DNA of 64,000 nucleotides. It comes from an uncultured Dokdonia sp. (GTDB lineage Bacteria; Bacteroidota; Bacteroidia; Flavobacteriales; Flavobacteriaceae). Under the pieces are notes generated by a model, which was not told where the DNA came from, did not search any database, and was given only the letters and a program-made list of their open reading frames with translations. Of this stretch, positions 8,454 through 17,963 are shown one piece after another. Both the position numbers and the translations under genes were made by a program. How positions within the stretch are numbered: position 1 is the stretch's first letter; every line of letters begins with the position of its first letter. The DNA is taken from positions 142,540-206,539 of the forward strand of contig NZ_CANLOB010000005.1 of NCBI RefSeq assembly GCF_947492815.1, in the 5' to 3' direction.

Positions 8454-8969
8454 CTATATTTTTTTATTGTAATTTTCTAACTCTTCTTCTATCTCATCTT
8501 TAAGATCAAGGTCACCAATAGTTTTATTTAGTTCTCTACTTATCCATATTAGAAATACAATTACTGGCATTACAATAGGAAGTGAGTACCAGAAAGAAAA
8601 ATCATCCACATATTTTATTTGATAATTAACAACACCTATCAATTGAAAAAGAAACATAATTAATGGGACAAGAATGGCCCATTTCCACCAGTCCTTAGAA
8701 GTGATAAACCATAGTGTTGTTATAATAACAAAAGTTATTTTAGTAAATAATGCGTGTATGAAGCTTTGAACATTATTAAACCCTCTGCTTTCAAAAGTGA
8801 AAAATGATGTTTCCCACACTTTAGCATTATTAGGAGCGTAGGTGTAGAGGTAAAATAAAAGAGGTGTGGTTGCAAGAATTATTGCAATCACACCTCCAAT
8901 AATAAAACGTTTTTTTCTATCCGTTTGGCGGGATTTCGTATGTTGTTTTATCATTTGTTCTTGTGTCAT
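8454..8969 (-). CDS. Membrane protein of unknown function, four TM segments
   Basis: This encodes 171 residues. A basic, hydrophilic N-terminus (residues 1-21) is followed by hydrophobic segments at about residues 23-42, 70-92, 95-115 and 128-145, and then an acidic tail (LKDEIEEELENYNKK). I do not recognise the family. It lies alone between the tRNA terminator and coaX, on the opposite strand to both. A small secreted frame overlaps its start. Confidence 0.7.
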   Translation of the reverse strand: MTQEQMIKQHTKSRQTDRKKRFIIGGVIAIILATTPLLFYLYTYAPNNAKVWETSFFTFESRGFNNVQSFIHALFTKITFVIITTLWFITSKDWWKWAILVPLIMFLFQLIGVVNYQIKYVDDFSFWYSLPIVMPVIVFLIWISRELNKTIGDLDLKDEIEEELENYNKKI

Positions 8970-9042
8970 TTGGGGATGAGTCTGTAGTTGCGCCTACAAA
9001 AACAGCAAGGGCAAATGCAATTGCTAGGATTACTTTTTCCAT
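8917..9042 (-). CDS. Possible small secreted peptide overlapping the membrane gene
   Basis: This encodes 41 residues beginning MEKVILAIAFALAVFVGATT, a convincing signal peptide, with a short polar remainder. It overlaps the first 53 bases of the membrane-protein gene in another frame, which is unusual, so it may be a leader ORF or chance. It would explain the otherwise empty stretch upstream of 8969. Confidence 0.4.
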   Translation of the reverse strand: MEKVILAIAFALAVFVGATTDSSPNDTRTNDKTTYEIPPNG

Positions 9043-9289
9043 AATTTAAGGGATTTTGGTTTTTATGAAGACAAATGTCTTTGATCCCTCTTTTTTTATG
9101 AAAAAATTGCGCCGGTAGTTATTACATGAATTATTTACTTATGTTTACAAACTTACTAAAAAATGGTTTTGAAAATCATGAAAAATACAAAGTATGTTAA
9201 TAAGCCCTAATTTATGTTAACAGCCTATTAATTTGCAAAACCTTACAGTCTTTTACAATTCTGTTAACAAGGTAGTACTTTTCAATTTG

Positions 9290-9297
9290 TATTTTTG
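9290..9297 (+). promoter_or_regulatory. -7 box upstream of coaX
   Basis: TATTTTTG fits TAnnTTTG and lies 18 bases before the coaX start codon. I see no clear -33 TTG at the usual distance. Confidence 0.4.
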
Positions 9298-9315
9298 GCG
9301 ACATACTTATACCGT

Positions 9316-10041
9316 ATGCAACTTATTATAGATGTAGGAAACACAAGAGTAAAAACTGCTATTTTTGATGATGATGTCATGGTCGCAAAAAAAGTGATGG
9401 CATTACCTCAATTTGTAGAAAATTTGGGTGGTTTTGTGGCAGCATATCCTGTGAAGAAGGCAATCATATCTTCCGTAGGACGCTTGTCAAAAGAACAAGC
9501 TCGCTCCGTTCAGCTTCGATTTCCTACGTTATTATTATCTCATACTACGTCACTTCCTTTTATAAATGATTATGGAACACCTGAAACATTAGGGGTGGAT
9601 AGGATGGCGCTTGTGGCCGCTTTCGCGAAAGCGTACCCAGGAAAAAATGGATTAATCATAGATGCAGGCACTTGTATAACGTATGATTTTATTAATGCCG
9701 AAGGTCATTATAAAGGAGGAGCGATATCTCCAGGGATTCGATTGAGATATACTTCATTACATAATCTTACGGCAAACCTCCCTTTACTAGAAACACATAT
9801 GCCAGAGCAAATTGTAGGAGATAGCACAGAGATGGCTATTCATTCTGGAGTTATGGTAGGGGTAGTTAAAGAAATTGATGGAATAATAGACCAATATAAA
9901 CGTGATTTTGGGGTTGATACCGTTATTTTAACTGGTGGAGACACAGAAACCTTGTCAAAACGATTAAAAAATAGCATCTTTGCGCACTCTAATTTTTTGA
10001 TGGAGGGCTTAAATTATATATTAAGACGAACGAATGATTAA
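9316..10041 (+). CDS. coaX: Type III pantothenate kinase
   Basis: This encodes 241 residues from the ATG at 9316; the in-frame ATG at 9295 would add a poor extension ahead of the canonical start MQLIIDVGNT. CoaX phosphorylates pantothenate, the first step of coenzyme A synthesis. The actin-like fold shows the phosphate loop DVGNTRVK, then TLGVDRMALVAA, IIDAGTCITYDF and the adenosine-loop region VILTGGD. It is the first gene of a plus-strand run to 16946 and overlaps the next gene by 8 bases. A palindrome copy inside the gene encodes AFAKA. Confidence 0.95.
   Translation: MQLIIDVGNTRVKTAIFDDDVMVAKKVMALPQFVENLGGFVAAYPVKKAIISSVGRLSKEQARSVQLRFPTLLLSHTTSLPFINDYGTPETLGVDRMALVAAFAKAYPGKNGLIIDAGTCITYDFINAEGHYKGGAISPGIRLRYTSLHNLTANLPLLETHMPEQIVGDSTEMAIHSGVMVGVVKEIDGIIDQYKRDFGVDTVILTGGDTETLSKRLKNSIFAHSNFLMEGLNYILRRTND
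9619..9632. repeat. Palindrome GCTTTCGCGAAAGC, copy 3
   Basis: This copy is inside coaX in the AFAKA reading frame, right after the conserved GVDRMALVAA motif. Confidence 0.9.
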
Positions 10042-11281
10042 AAAAATAATTATTGCAGTAATGCTTGTGATGGCTGGAAATGCCTTTGGACAGGAGGGTG
10101 GAACTGCATCTCCTTATTCCTTTTTTGGTATAGGAACACAACAATTTAGAGGGACTTATGAAAACCGTGCCATGGGTGGTATGGGGATTTATAGTGATAG
10201 TTTACACCTTAATTTATTAAATCCTGCTCAATTAGGGCGTTTGCGATTTGTGACATTTACAGTAGGAGGGAGTCATACTGAAGAAGTACTAAAAGATGGT
10301 GTTGCAGAAAGTAATACATCTAAAAGTACTATAGATTATTTGGCATTAAGTTTTCCTGTGTCTAAAAAGGCTGGAGTTAGTTTTGGATTAGTTCCTTATA
10401 CATCTGTAGGGTATGATCTTAGTGATAGCGATGAAGAAACTATAAATACATTTTCGGGACGAGGTGGCGTAAATCGTGTATTTTTGTCTGCAGGATATGA
10501 ATTAACAAAAGGACTTTATCTAGGTGCGAGCGCCAATTATAACTTTGGTAATATTCAAAATGAAACATTACGTACTATAGATGGAGCCGAATTAGGGACT
10601 CGTGAACGTAATCGTTCTGATATTTTAGGATTTACTTTTGAATTAGGAGCTCAATATGATGTTATGGTGACAGATAAGTTAGAACTTCGTAGTTCTGTAA
10701 AGTATGTTCCTGCAACAAAGGTTAGATCTGAAAATGAAAGACAAGTTTCTTCTGTTCTATTTAATAGTTTAGGATTATTACAAGATTTAGATATTGTTGA
10801 AGTTCCTGTAGGAGATACTGATTTTGATTTTCCTTCTTCTGTAACATTAGGAGCTGGATTAGGAGCACCTAATAAATGGTTTTTTGGAGCTGAATATACC
10901 ACTCAAAAGAATAGTACATTTACTAATAGAGGGTTTGAGATTGATAATGCGCGTTTTGAAGATGCTGCCCAATTTAGATTAGGAGGGTTTTATATTCCTA
11001 AATATAATTCTGTTTCAAGTTACTTTGAAAGAGTTACTTATAGGGCTGGATTTCGATATGAAGAGAGTGGTATTGTCATAGATAATGAAGATATAAATGA
11101 GTTTGGCATATCTTTTGGAGTTGGATTACCAGCAGGACGAAGATTAAGTAATATTAATTTTACTTTTGAATTCGGACAGCGTGGAACAACAAATTCAGGA
11201 TTGGTTCAAGAAAACTTCTTTAACGCAGGAGTTAGTTTATCTCTCAATGATATTTGGTTTATCCAAAGTAAATTTAATTAA
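10034..11281 (+). CDS. Predicted outer-membrane beta-barrel protein
   Basis: This encodes 415 residues. A signal peptide (IIIAVMLVMAGNAFGQ) is followed by YSFFGIGTQ and an NRAMGGMGI stretch, then repeated amphipathic strands rich in Gly, Phe and Tyr to the C-terminus, as in FadL-like or PorP-like barrels. Homologues sit directly after coaX and before a TPR gene in many flavobacteria, so a link to envelope assembly is plausible but unproven. The start overlaps the coaX stop by 8 bases. Confidence 0.7.
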   Translation: MIKKIIIAVMLVMAGNAFGQEGGTASPYSFFGIGTQQFRGTYENRAMGGMGIYSDSLHLNLLNPAQLGRLRFVTFTVGGSHTEEVLKDGVAESNTSKSTIDYLALSFPVSKKAGVSFGLVPYTSVGYDLSDSDEETINTFSGRGGVNRVFLSAGYELTKGLYLGASANYNFGNIQNETLRTIDGAELGTRERNRSDILGFTFELGAQYDVMVTDKLELRSSVKYVPATKVRSENERQVSSVLFNSLGLLQDLDIVEVPVGDTDFDFPSSVTLGAGLGAPNKWFFGAEYTTQKNSTFTNRGFEIDNARFEDAAQFRLGGFYIPKYNSVSSYFERVTYRAGFRYEESGIVIDNEDINEFGISFGVGLPAGRRLSNINFTFEFGQRGTTNSGLVQENFFNAGVSLSLNDIWFIQSKFN

Positions 11282-11299
11282 TAGTACAAAAACTAGATT

Positions 11300-12682
11300 A
11301 TGAAAACTAAATTAACTACACTTTTTGCAGCGATCGTATTGATGATGACTGGTACTGCAAATTTAAATGCTCAAATAAGCGAGGAGTGTATTACTACAGG
11401 TTCGATTTTTGTAGAAGCTGCCAAAGTTAAAAACTATGAAGCTGCAAGACCGTCATTTGAAAAATTAAGAAAAGATTGTCCTAATTGGTCATTAGCATTA
11501 TATCAATATGGAGAGCGTTTATTAAAAGCCGACCTTAAAAAAGCGACTGGAGATGCAAAAACTGCAGTTGCACAAGATCTTATTTCGTTTTTAAAGCAAA
11601 GAGAGCAGTACTTTCCTGCAAAGACTCCTGCTGGAAAGAATGCTTCAAACCAAGCACAGATTCTTTTTGATAATAAAATAGGTACGAAAAAATCTCAGTA
11701 TGATGCATTTAATGCAGCATTTGCAAAAGATGCAGCGTCTATTTCAAGTTCAAAAAGTATTTATACGAGATTTAAACTAGCTGTAGATTTATTTAAAGCA
11801 AACGAATTGCCACTTCAGAATGTTTTTGATCTTTATGATGAAACTCAGGAAAAATTAAATAAAGAAGCGACAAAACTTGATGGTAAACTACAGAAACTTT
11901 TAGATAAGGAAGAATCTGGAACTGCACTTACTGCAAAAGAAGCAAGAAGAAAAAAAGGGTATATAACAAACCTAAAAGCGTTTGCTACATTTGGAAGTAG
12001 TACAGATGGAGCAATGGGAGAATTAGGTAATTGTGAAAACTTAATTCCATTATACACAAAAGATTTTGAAGCAAATAAAAATGATGTTGCATGGTTGAAA
12101 AAATCAGCAGGACGTCTTGCAGGTAAAGATTGTACCGATTCTGATTTATTTGTTTCCATGGTAGAGGAGTTACATAGATTAGAACCATCTGCAAGGTCTG
12201 CTCAGTATTTAGGGATTCTTGCTCTAAAAAGAGGAGATGAAGCAGAGGCAGAAAAATATTTTCTTCAGGCAGTGGAGTTAGAAACTGATCCAAAAGAAAA
12301 AGCTAAGTCTTTGTTTAGATTAGCTGAGACTGCTAGAAAGAAAGGGAGCTATGGAAAAGCAAGAGGTCTTTATAATAGAACATTACAGGAAGATCCTACA
12401 ATGGGTAGATGTTACCTTCGTATAGCTGCAATGTATGCTTCAAGTGCAAATAATTGTGGAGACTCTGTATTTAACAAAAGAGCAGTATACTGGTTAGCTG
12501 CAAATACAGCAGAGCGTGCTGGTCGTGTGAGCCCATCATTAGCAAAAACAGCAAATGCAACAGCGGTTTCTTACAGAGCGAAAGCACCGGATAAGTCAAT
12601 GATCTTTAACCAAAACATGGGAGGCAAAACAATTTCTATTGGATGTTGGATTAGATCTAGTGTAAGAGTTCCTAATCTATAA
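11300..12682 (+). CDS. Secreted tetratricopeptide-repeat protein
   Basis: This encodes 460 residues with a signal peptide (LFAAIVLMMTGTANLNAQ). Helical repeats cover most of the length. The clearest TPR units are near residues 300-390 (AQYLGILALKRGDEAEAEKY, then the FRLAETARKKGSYGKARGLY unit). The region at about 180-215 looks coiled-coil-like (Lys/Glu-rich). It sits between the barrel protein (18-bp gap) and lptC, whose ATG overlaps its TAA by one base. It is probably a periplasmic scaffold; its partner is unknown. Confidence 0.8.
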   Translation: MKTKLTTLFAAIVLMMTGTANLNAQISEECITTGSIFVEAAKVKNYEAARPSFEKLRKDCPNWSLALYQYGERLLKADLKKATGDAKTAVAQDLISFLKQREQYFPAKTPAGKNASNQAQILFDNKIGTKKSQYDAFNAAFAKDAASISSSKSIYTRFKLAVDLFKANELPLQNVFDLYDETQEKLNKEATKLDGKLQKLLDKEESGTALTAKEARRKKGYITNLKAFATFGSSTDGAMGELGNCENLIPLYTKDFEANKNDVAWLKKSAGRLAGKDCTDSDLFVSMVEELHRLEPSARSAQYLGILALKRGDEAEAEKYFLQAVELETDPKEKAKSLFRLAETARKKGSYGKARGLYNRTLQEDPTMGRCYLRIAAMYASSANNCGDSVFNKRAVYWLAANTAERAGRVSPSLAKTANATAVSYRAKAPDKSMIFNQNMGGKTISIGCWIRSSVRVPNL

Positions 12683-13254
12683 TGATTAAAAGAACAACAA
12701 CATATATATTATACTTAGTCACAGCTTTTGCTGTGACTTTGTGTTTTAGTTGTAAGGGTAAAGGAGAAGAGATTCGTAAAATGAGAATCAAATCTGATGC
12801 AGCTATTGCAGAAGGAACTGGTATTAATCTAAAATATACTGATTCTGGAAAAGTGACCGCACATCTTAAAACTCCTTTACTGAAAGATTTTAGTAATGCT
12901 GGTTTTCCTTATGAAGAATTTCCAGAAGGAGTAGAAGTGACTTTTATTGATGAAAATGGAGAGGAAAGTATTATTACTTCAAAATATGCTATACGATACA
13001 AGAATACTAATCTTATAGATTTACAACAGGATGTTACTTTATTTACAAGTGATTCAGTAACATTAAATGCACAACAATTGTATTGGGATCAGTCTAATAA
13101 TTGGATATTTACAGATCAACCCTATACACTTATCACTGCTGATGGATCTCGTAATGACGGAGATTTATTTGATTCAAACAAAGACTTTACAAATTTTGTA
13201 TCTTTAAACAACGTAAGTAAACAATACGTAAAAGAAACCACCGAAGAACAATGA
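12682..13254 (+). CDS. lptC: LPS-export periplasmic protein LptC, lipoprotein form
   Basis: This encodes 190 residues with an N-terminal lipobox (VTLCFSC). The body is the OstA/LptC beta-jellyroll, which bridges the LptB2FG transporter and LptA in lipopolysaccharide export. Typical pieces are LKYTDSGKVTAHLKTPLL, FPEGVEVTFIDENGEE and LYWDQSNNWIFTDQPY, with alternating strands throughout. Bacteroidota LptC proteins are commonly lipidated like this. It overlaps the next small gene by ATGA. Confidence 0.85.
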   Translation: MIKRTTTYILYLVTAFAVTLCFSCKGKGEEIRKMRIKSDAAIAEGTGINLKYTDSGKVTAHLKTPLLKDFSNAGFPYEEFPEGVEVTFIDENGEESIITSKYAIRYKNTNLIDLQQDVTLFTSDSVTLNAQQLYWDQSNNWIFTDQPYTLITADGSRNDGDLFDSNKDFTNFVSLNNVSKQYVKETTEEQ

Positions 13255-13439
13255 TGCGTTACGCAAAATTCACAGAATGGATATATGCTATTGTAGCTGT
13301 ATTAGCAGGTTATGAAACCTTTTCAACATGGAATGAAGATAGAAATAAAGCTTATCTATTTTTGTTTTTTACTGTAATTAGTCTAGGAATGGTCTTCTTT
13401 AGAAGACATTTTAGGAAGAAATTTGAAAAAAGGAAGTAA
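13251..13439 (+). CDS. Small two-TM membrane protein
   Basis: This encodes 62 residues with two hydrophobic helices (about 8-25 and 33-51) and a strongly basic end (RRHFRKKFEKRK). It overlaps lptC by four bases (ATGA) and is 10 bases from the CBS transporter gene, so it belongs to the same transcript. Small proteins of this kind occupy the same place in related genomes; the function is unknown. Confidence 0.7.
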   Translation: MMRYAKFTEWIYAIVAVLAGYETFSTWNEDRNKAYLFLFFTVISLGMVFFRRHFRKKFEKRK

Positions 13440-13449
13440 TCCTTAACGA

Positions 13450-14748
13450 ATGGAGTCACTTGAGAGTAGTTTAGCGGTTATTTGTATTTCGCTCATTCTT
13501 TCTGCTTTTTTTTCAGGGATGGAGATTGCCTATATATCGGCAAATAAAATTCATATCGAGATAGAGAAAAAGCAAAATGACTTCCTTTCTAAGATTCTAG
13601 CCCGTCTTACAAAAAAGCCTTCAAAATTTATAGCAACCATGTTATTGGGTAATAATATTGCTCTGGTTGTATATGGGTATTATATGGGGGATGTGCTTCA
13701 GCATTGGCTTGAAAGTGTGCCTTTCGGCGAAAATTTTCAATGGCTCTCTACCTTTGTCTCGGAGTTTAGTCTCTTAAGTCAGACTATTATTTCAACTATT
13801 GTAATTCTTCTTACAGCAGAATTTTTGCCAAAAGTATTCTTTCAGATATATGCTAATAAGCTATTGAAGTTTTTTGCTATACCTGCTTATTTCTTTTATG
13901 TTTTATTTAGTTTTTTAAGCTCTTTTGTAATTTGGATTTCTGATAGAGTACTTAAATATCTATTTAAAACGGATGGAGATGAAGTACAACTGGCTTTTTC
14001 TAAAGTAGAACTTGGAAATTATATATCAGAACAAATGGAATCGGTATCTGAGCATGAAGAAATAGATACTGAAATCCAAATTTTTCAAAATGCATTAGAA
14101 TTTTCTGAAGTAAAATCTCGCGAGGTAATGATTCCACGTACAGAGATAATTGCTTTAGAAGAAAATACGAGTCCTTCGGCACTAACTTCTCTTTTTATAG
14201 AATCTGGACTTTCTAAAATACTAGTATATAAAGACACTATAGATGATATTGTAGGGTATGTACACTCATTTGCTTTGTTTAAAAAGCCCAAAACGATCAG
14301 TAGTGTTTTGATGCCAGTTGTATATGTTCCAGAAACAATGCTTGCAAAAGACGTACTTAATGTACTTACAAAAAAGAGAAAGAGTATTGCTGTCGTAATA
14401 GATGAGTATGGAGGTACTAGTGGTATGATGACTGTAGAAGATATTATAGAAGAACTCTTTGGAGAGATTCAAGACGAGCATGATTCTATAGATTTGAAAG
14501 AAGAAATTACAAATGATGGTTATTATCACCTGTCAGCTCGCTTAGAAGTAGATTATCTAAATGAAACCTATAGATTAAACCTTCCAGAGAGTGAAAATTA
14601 TGAAACTTTAGGAGGTCTTGTTGTTAGTCATACAGAAGAGATTCCAGAAGAAGGAGAGACAATTATTATAGATGATTTACATCTTCATATACTAGAGACT
14701 TCTAGTACAAAAATCGAGCTTATTGAGATACGACCTCAAGAAGGTTAA
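13450..14748 (+). CDS. CNNM/CorC-type transporter (DUF21, two CBS domains)
   Basis: This encodes 432 residues. The N-terminal DUF21/CNNM membrane domain has GMEIAYISANKIHIE, the LLGNNIALVVYG segment and three or four helices up to about residue 170. Two CBS domains follow (residues about 200-330; SREVMIPRTEIIALEEN, KSIAVVIDEYGGTSGMMT) and then a CorC-HlyC domain near 345-425. Family members handle Mg2+/Co2+ efflux or other membrane roles. The older name hemolysin reflects homology only. It lies directly before the periplasmic PPIase gene. Confidence 0.88.
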   Translation: MESLESSLAVICISLILSAFFSGMEIAYISANKIHIEIEKKQNDFLSKILARLTKKPSKFIATMLLGNNIALVVYGYYMGDVLQHWLESVPFGENFQWLSTFVSEFSLLSQTIISTIVILLTAEFLPKVFFQIYANKLLKFFAIPAYFFYVLFSFLSSFVIWISDRVLKYLFKTDGDEVQLAFSKVELGNYISEQMESVSEHEEIDTEIQIFQNALEFSEVKSREVMIPRTEIIALEENTSPSALTSLFIESGLSKILVYKDTIDDIVGYVHSFALFKKPKTISSVLMPVVYVPETMLAKDVLNVLTKKRKSIAVVIDEYGGTSGMMTVEDIIEELFGEIQDEHDSIDLKEEITNDGYYHLSARLEVDYLNETYRLNLPESENYETLGGLVVSHTEEIPEEGETIIIDDLHLHILETSSTKIELIEIRPQEG

Positions 14749-14825
14749 ATCCTATCACTTTTTTGTTTTTTATTTTATAAGAAAATGGTATTTTCGCCCA
14801 CTATTGTAGAATAAACTATTGACAG

Positions 14826-16946
14826 ATGGCAATTTTAAATAAGATAAGACAACGATCACTATTTTTAATTCTAATCATTGCATTGGCACTTTTTTCTTTT
14901 GTGCTTGCTGATTTGTTTAAAAATGCAGGATCAGATTCCTCAAAACAGAATCGTATAGCGACAATTAATGGAGAGGATGTAGATAGAAAAGATTTCGATC
15001 TAAAAGTGGAGCAACAAGTACGTCGTTTAGGCCCTTCAGGTACAACGACAAGAGCTGTTAACTCTGTATGGGATCAAGAAGTAAACCGCATGGTTTTGGA
15101 GGAGCAGTATGAAGAATTAGATATTCGTATTGGAAAAGACCGCCTAGCAGAGCTTCTTAAAAATTCATTACAGAACAATCCAACATTTCAAGATGCAGAT
15201 GGTTTCTTTAGTGAAGCTAAAATGCAAGAATATATTGCTTTGCAAAAAAGTAGTCAAAATTCAGATGGTTATAGACAATGGGTTGTTTTTGAAAAATCTC
15301 TTGAAGATACAGAAAAGCAAAATATATATTATAATCTAGTAAAAGCAGGATTAGGGGCTACTCTAAAAGATGGTGAAGTTGCATACAGATTAGATGGAAA
15401 TGCTGTAGATATTCAGTTTGTTCAAATTCCTTACGCTAGTATTTCAGATGAAGATATTACAGTAACTGAAGCTGAGATTAAGAATTATATCAATGAGCAC
15501 AAAGACGAATATCAAACAGATGCTACACGTAACATTCGTTTTGTGAAATTTGAAGAAAAAGCAACCTTAGAAGATGAAAATGCTCTTAAGGAATCTATGA
15601 AAACATATCTTAATGATGAATTAGTGACCTATAATAGGTCAACACAAATTAACGACACACTTCCTGGATTTAGAGTTGCTGAAAATTTAACTGAATTTCT
15701 TTCTGAAAATTCTGACTTACCATATGCAGATCGTTTTAGATTTAAAAAAGATCTTGCAGGTGTTGTAAGAGATACACTTTCTACACTAGAAGAAGGAGCA
15801 ATTTATGGTCCTTATAAGGATGGTCGTTATATGAGATTAGATCGTATTGTAGAGACACGCCAAATGCCTGATTCGGTACAGTCACGTCATATCTTATTAT
15901 CGTACCAAGGTGCATTACGTTCTGCAGAAACTCGTACTGAAGAAGAAGCAAAGAAACTTGCAGATAGTATCCTTAGCGTAATAAAACGAGATAAAAGCTC
16001 TTTCGATGCATTGGCAGCTGAGTATTCATCTGATTCATCAAATAAAAGCACAGGTGGTGATTTAGGTTTTCAAAACCCTAATTTATTTGCAGTAGAATTT
16101 AGAGATTATATCGTAGATAATCCAAAAGGATCTATGGATGTTGTAAAAACAGATTTTGGATACCATATTATAGAGGTTACAGAGCAAAAGAATTTTCAAA
16201 AAGCGCTTAAAATTGCTAGTATAGCTAAAGAAATTGTTCCTTCAGATCAAACAATATCTGATGTCTATACCGAAACACAAAAATTTGAAGTAGCTGTTGG
16301 AGATGGAGATTTTGAAGCAGTTGCCAAAGAAGGTAATTACACAGTTCGTCCTGTAAATAATATAGGAAGAATGGATGAGAATCTTCCAGGACAAGGATCG
16401 CAACGTTCAATTGTACAGTGGGCTTTTGAAGAAGATGCAGAAAATGGAGATGTTAAACGTTTCCAAGTAAATGATGGGTATATCGTAGCTCAAATTACAC
16501 GTAAGGTAGAAAAAGGAGTAAAACGTGCTGAAGATGTATCAGCAAGTGTATTACCTATTATACGTAAGCAAAAGAAAGCTGAACAAATTAAAGGAAAGAT
16601 TACTGGAACAACGTTAGATGCTATCGCACAAAGTCAAGGTCAAACAGTAAAAACTTCAGGAGCACTCAATATGAATAGTCCTAATATTGCAGGAGCAGGA
16701 GATGAGCCTAAAGTAGTAGGTGTCGCTTTTGGACTTAAAGAAGGTGATGTTTCAGAACCTATCGAAGGAGAAAGAGGTGTCTATGTTATTAAAGTAACAA
16801 AAAAGACAGAAGCACCAGTATTAGAAAACTATGGTACATATGCTGCACAGCAAACTCAAAAAGCAAGAAATGGCGTGACTACAAAGGTAGTTGCAGCATT
16901 AAAAGAAGCAGCAGATATCGAAGATTATAGAGGTGTATTCTATTAA
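14826..16946 (+). CDS. Membrane-anchored periplasmic peptidyl-prolyl isomerase (PpiD/SurA-like)
   Basis: This encodes 706 residues. One N-terminal TM helix (residues about 11-29) anchors it. A SurA-like N-domain follows (residues about 40-170; IATINGEDVDRKDFD). A parvulin rotamase domain is clear at about 350-455 (SRHILLSYQG, FDALAAEYSSDSSNKSTGGD, TDFGYHIIEV), and a second degenerate one lies near 560-680. It assists the folding of outer-membrane and exported proteins. It ends the coaX-to-ppiD run with a strong terminator. Confidence 0.88.
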   Translation: MAILNKIRQRSLFLILIIALALFSFVLADLFKNAGSDSSKQNRIATINGEDVDRKDFDLKVEQQVRRLGPSGTTTRAVNSVWDQEVNRMVLEEQYEELDIRIGKDRLAELLKNSLQNNPTFQDADGFFSEAKMQEYIALQKSSQNSDGYRQWVVFEKSLEDTEKQNIYYNLVKAGLGATLKDGEVAYRLDGNAVDIQFVQIPYASISDEDITVTEAEIKNYINEHKDEYQTDATRNIRFVKFEEKATLEDENALKESMKTYLNDELVTYNRSTQINDTLPGFRVAENLTEFLSENSDLPYADRFRFKKDLAGVVRDTLSTLEEGAIYGPYKDGRYMRLDRIVETRQMPDSVQSRHILLSYQGALRSAETRTEEEAKKLADSILSVIKRDKSSFDALAAEYSSDSSNKSTGGDLGFQNPNLFAVEFRDYIVDNPKGSMDVVKTDFGYHIIEVTEQKNFQKALKIASIAKEIVPSDQTISDVYTETQKFEVAVGDGDFEAVAKEGNYTVRPVNNIGRMDENLPGQGSQRSIVQWAFEEDAENGDVKRFQVNDGYIVAQITRKVEKGVKRAEDVSASVLPIIRKQKKAEQIKGKITGTTLDAIAQSQGQTVKTSGALNMNSPNIAGAGDEPKVVGVAFGLKEGDVSEPIEGERGVYVIKVTKKTEAPVLENYGTYAAQQTQKARNGVTTKVVAALKEAADIEDYRGVFY

Positions 16947-16965
16947 TAGTATGCCATTGTAGTAT

Positions 16966-16996
16966 AAAAAAAGGATCGCATTTGCGATCCTTTTTT
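16966..16996. terminator. Bidirectional terminator
   Basis: AAGGATCGCA pairs with TGCGATCCTT around a 2-nt loop, with A- and T-runs on the two sides. It serves the PPIase gene on the plus strand and may also serve the converging GHMP kinase gene. Confidence 0.85.
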
Positions 16997-17054
16997 ATGT
17001 CATGTATGTTTTGAAACAACAAACGTTATGCGATGTTTTGAAATTAAATGAGCA

Positions 17055-17963
17055 TTAAAGAACCATCTCTGAAAATGGAATGATAGTAGTATATCCTTTT
17101 TCTTTAAAATAATTCATTTCTTGAGAGGTGCCAACCACAAGTATAAAGTCTCCTCCCCAACCTCCTAAGCTTTTAATAGCTTTAGGGTAGTCCGGAAATA
17201 GCTGGGTTTTTATAGTGGGGGTTTGGACTATTTTTGAAAGTGTTAGTTCATGATCTTTGATGAGTGCTTCAAATTCAGATAGCATATTTTGTGATGCGAT
17301 AATAGCTTCTGTAAATGTCGTAAATGCCCTGACTTGTGCTTCTCTTTCTGCTGTAGAAAGGTTTCTGTAATGAGAGATGCTATCTCTGCTATTTTGTTTC
17401 CTGTTTAAGTGAACAAAAAACAATTGATCTTTAAAACTAGGGTCAAATGTAACAGGATTTATACTTGGGGTAACTTTATTTCGTATGTATGTTATAGGGG
17501 TGTTTGTAGTAGCACAAGCAATATCATAACCACTTCCGCCAAATGTTTTTTTAAGTAGTTCGTATGGATTCACTTGTGCCCATTGTGCAATATTAGTAAT
17601 CAGGGTAGAAGAAGAGCCTAATCCCCAATTTCTTGGAAATTCTAAAGTGCTTACAGCCTTATATCCTTCTGTAGTTTGTAAAAAATTAGAGTTTAATTCT
17701 TGTGCTGCGATAAGAATTTCATATAGTTTCTGTGTAATAGGATCATTAGAATGTATTGTATTCTTTATAGGCAGGTTAATTTCTGTCTTAAACCATAAAG
17801 AGGTGTCGTGTAAAACACTTTCCCATACTAATGTTGTAGTATCTGTTTTCGTGATAGAAAGTGATTGTCCCTTTTTTGTAGGAATAGCAAGCGCCATGGC
17901 GTTATCTAAAATAAGATACTCAGCAGTAATAAGTAATTTTCCGTGACTATAAAAAGAGGGCAT
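17055..17963 (-). CDS. GYDIA-family GHMP kinase
   Basis: This encodes 302 residues of the GHMP sugar/mevalonate kinase fold. The phosphate loop is NWGLGSSSTLI at about residues 113-123, followed by the family signature GGSGYDIA near 142. The C-terminal motif LGGWGGDFIL is the third GHMP motif. The family is typical of Flavobacteriia and is always close to mevalonate-pathway genes, as here, where its start follows the HMG-CoA reductase stop directly. It presumably phosphorylates a mevalonate-pathway intermediate, but I cannot tell which one. Confidence 0.9.
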   Translation of the reverse strand: MPSFYSHGKLLITAEYLILDNAMALAIPTKKGQSLSITKTDTTTLVWESVLHDTSLWFKTEINLPIKNTIHSNDPITQKLYEILIAAQELNSNFLQTTEGYKAVSTLEFPRNWGLGSSSTLITNIAQWAQVNPYELLKKTFGGSGYDIACATTNTPITYIRNKVTPSINPVTFDPSFKDQLFFVHLNRKQNSRDSISHYRNLSTAEREAQVRAFTTFTEAIIASQNMLSEFEALIKDHELTLSKIVQTPTIKTQLFPDYPKAIKSLGGWGGDFILVVGTSQEMNYFKEKGYTTIIPFSEMVL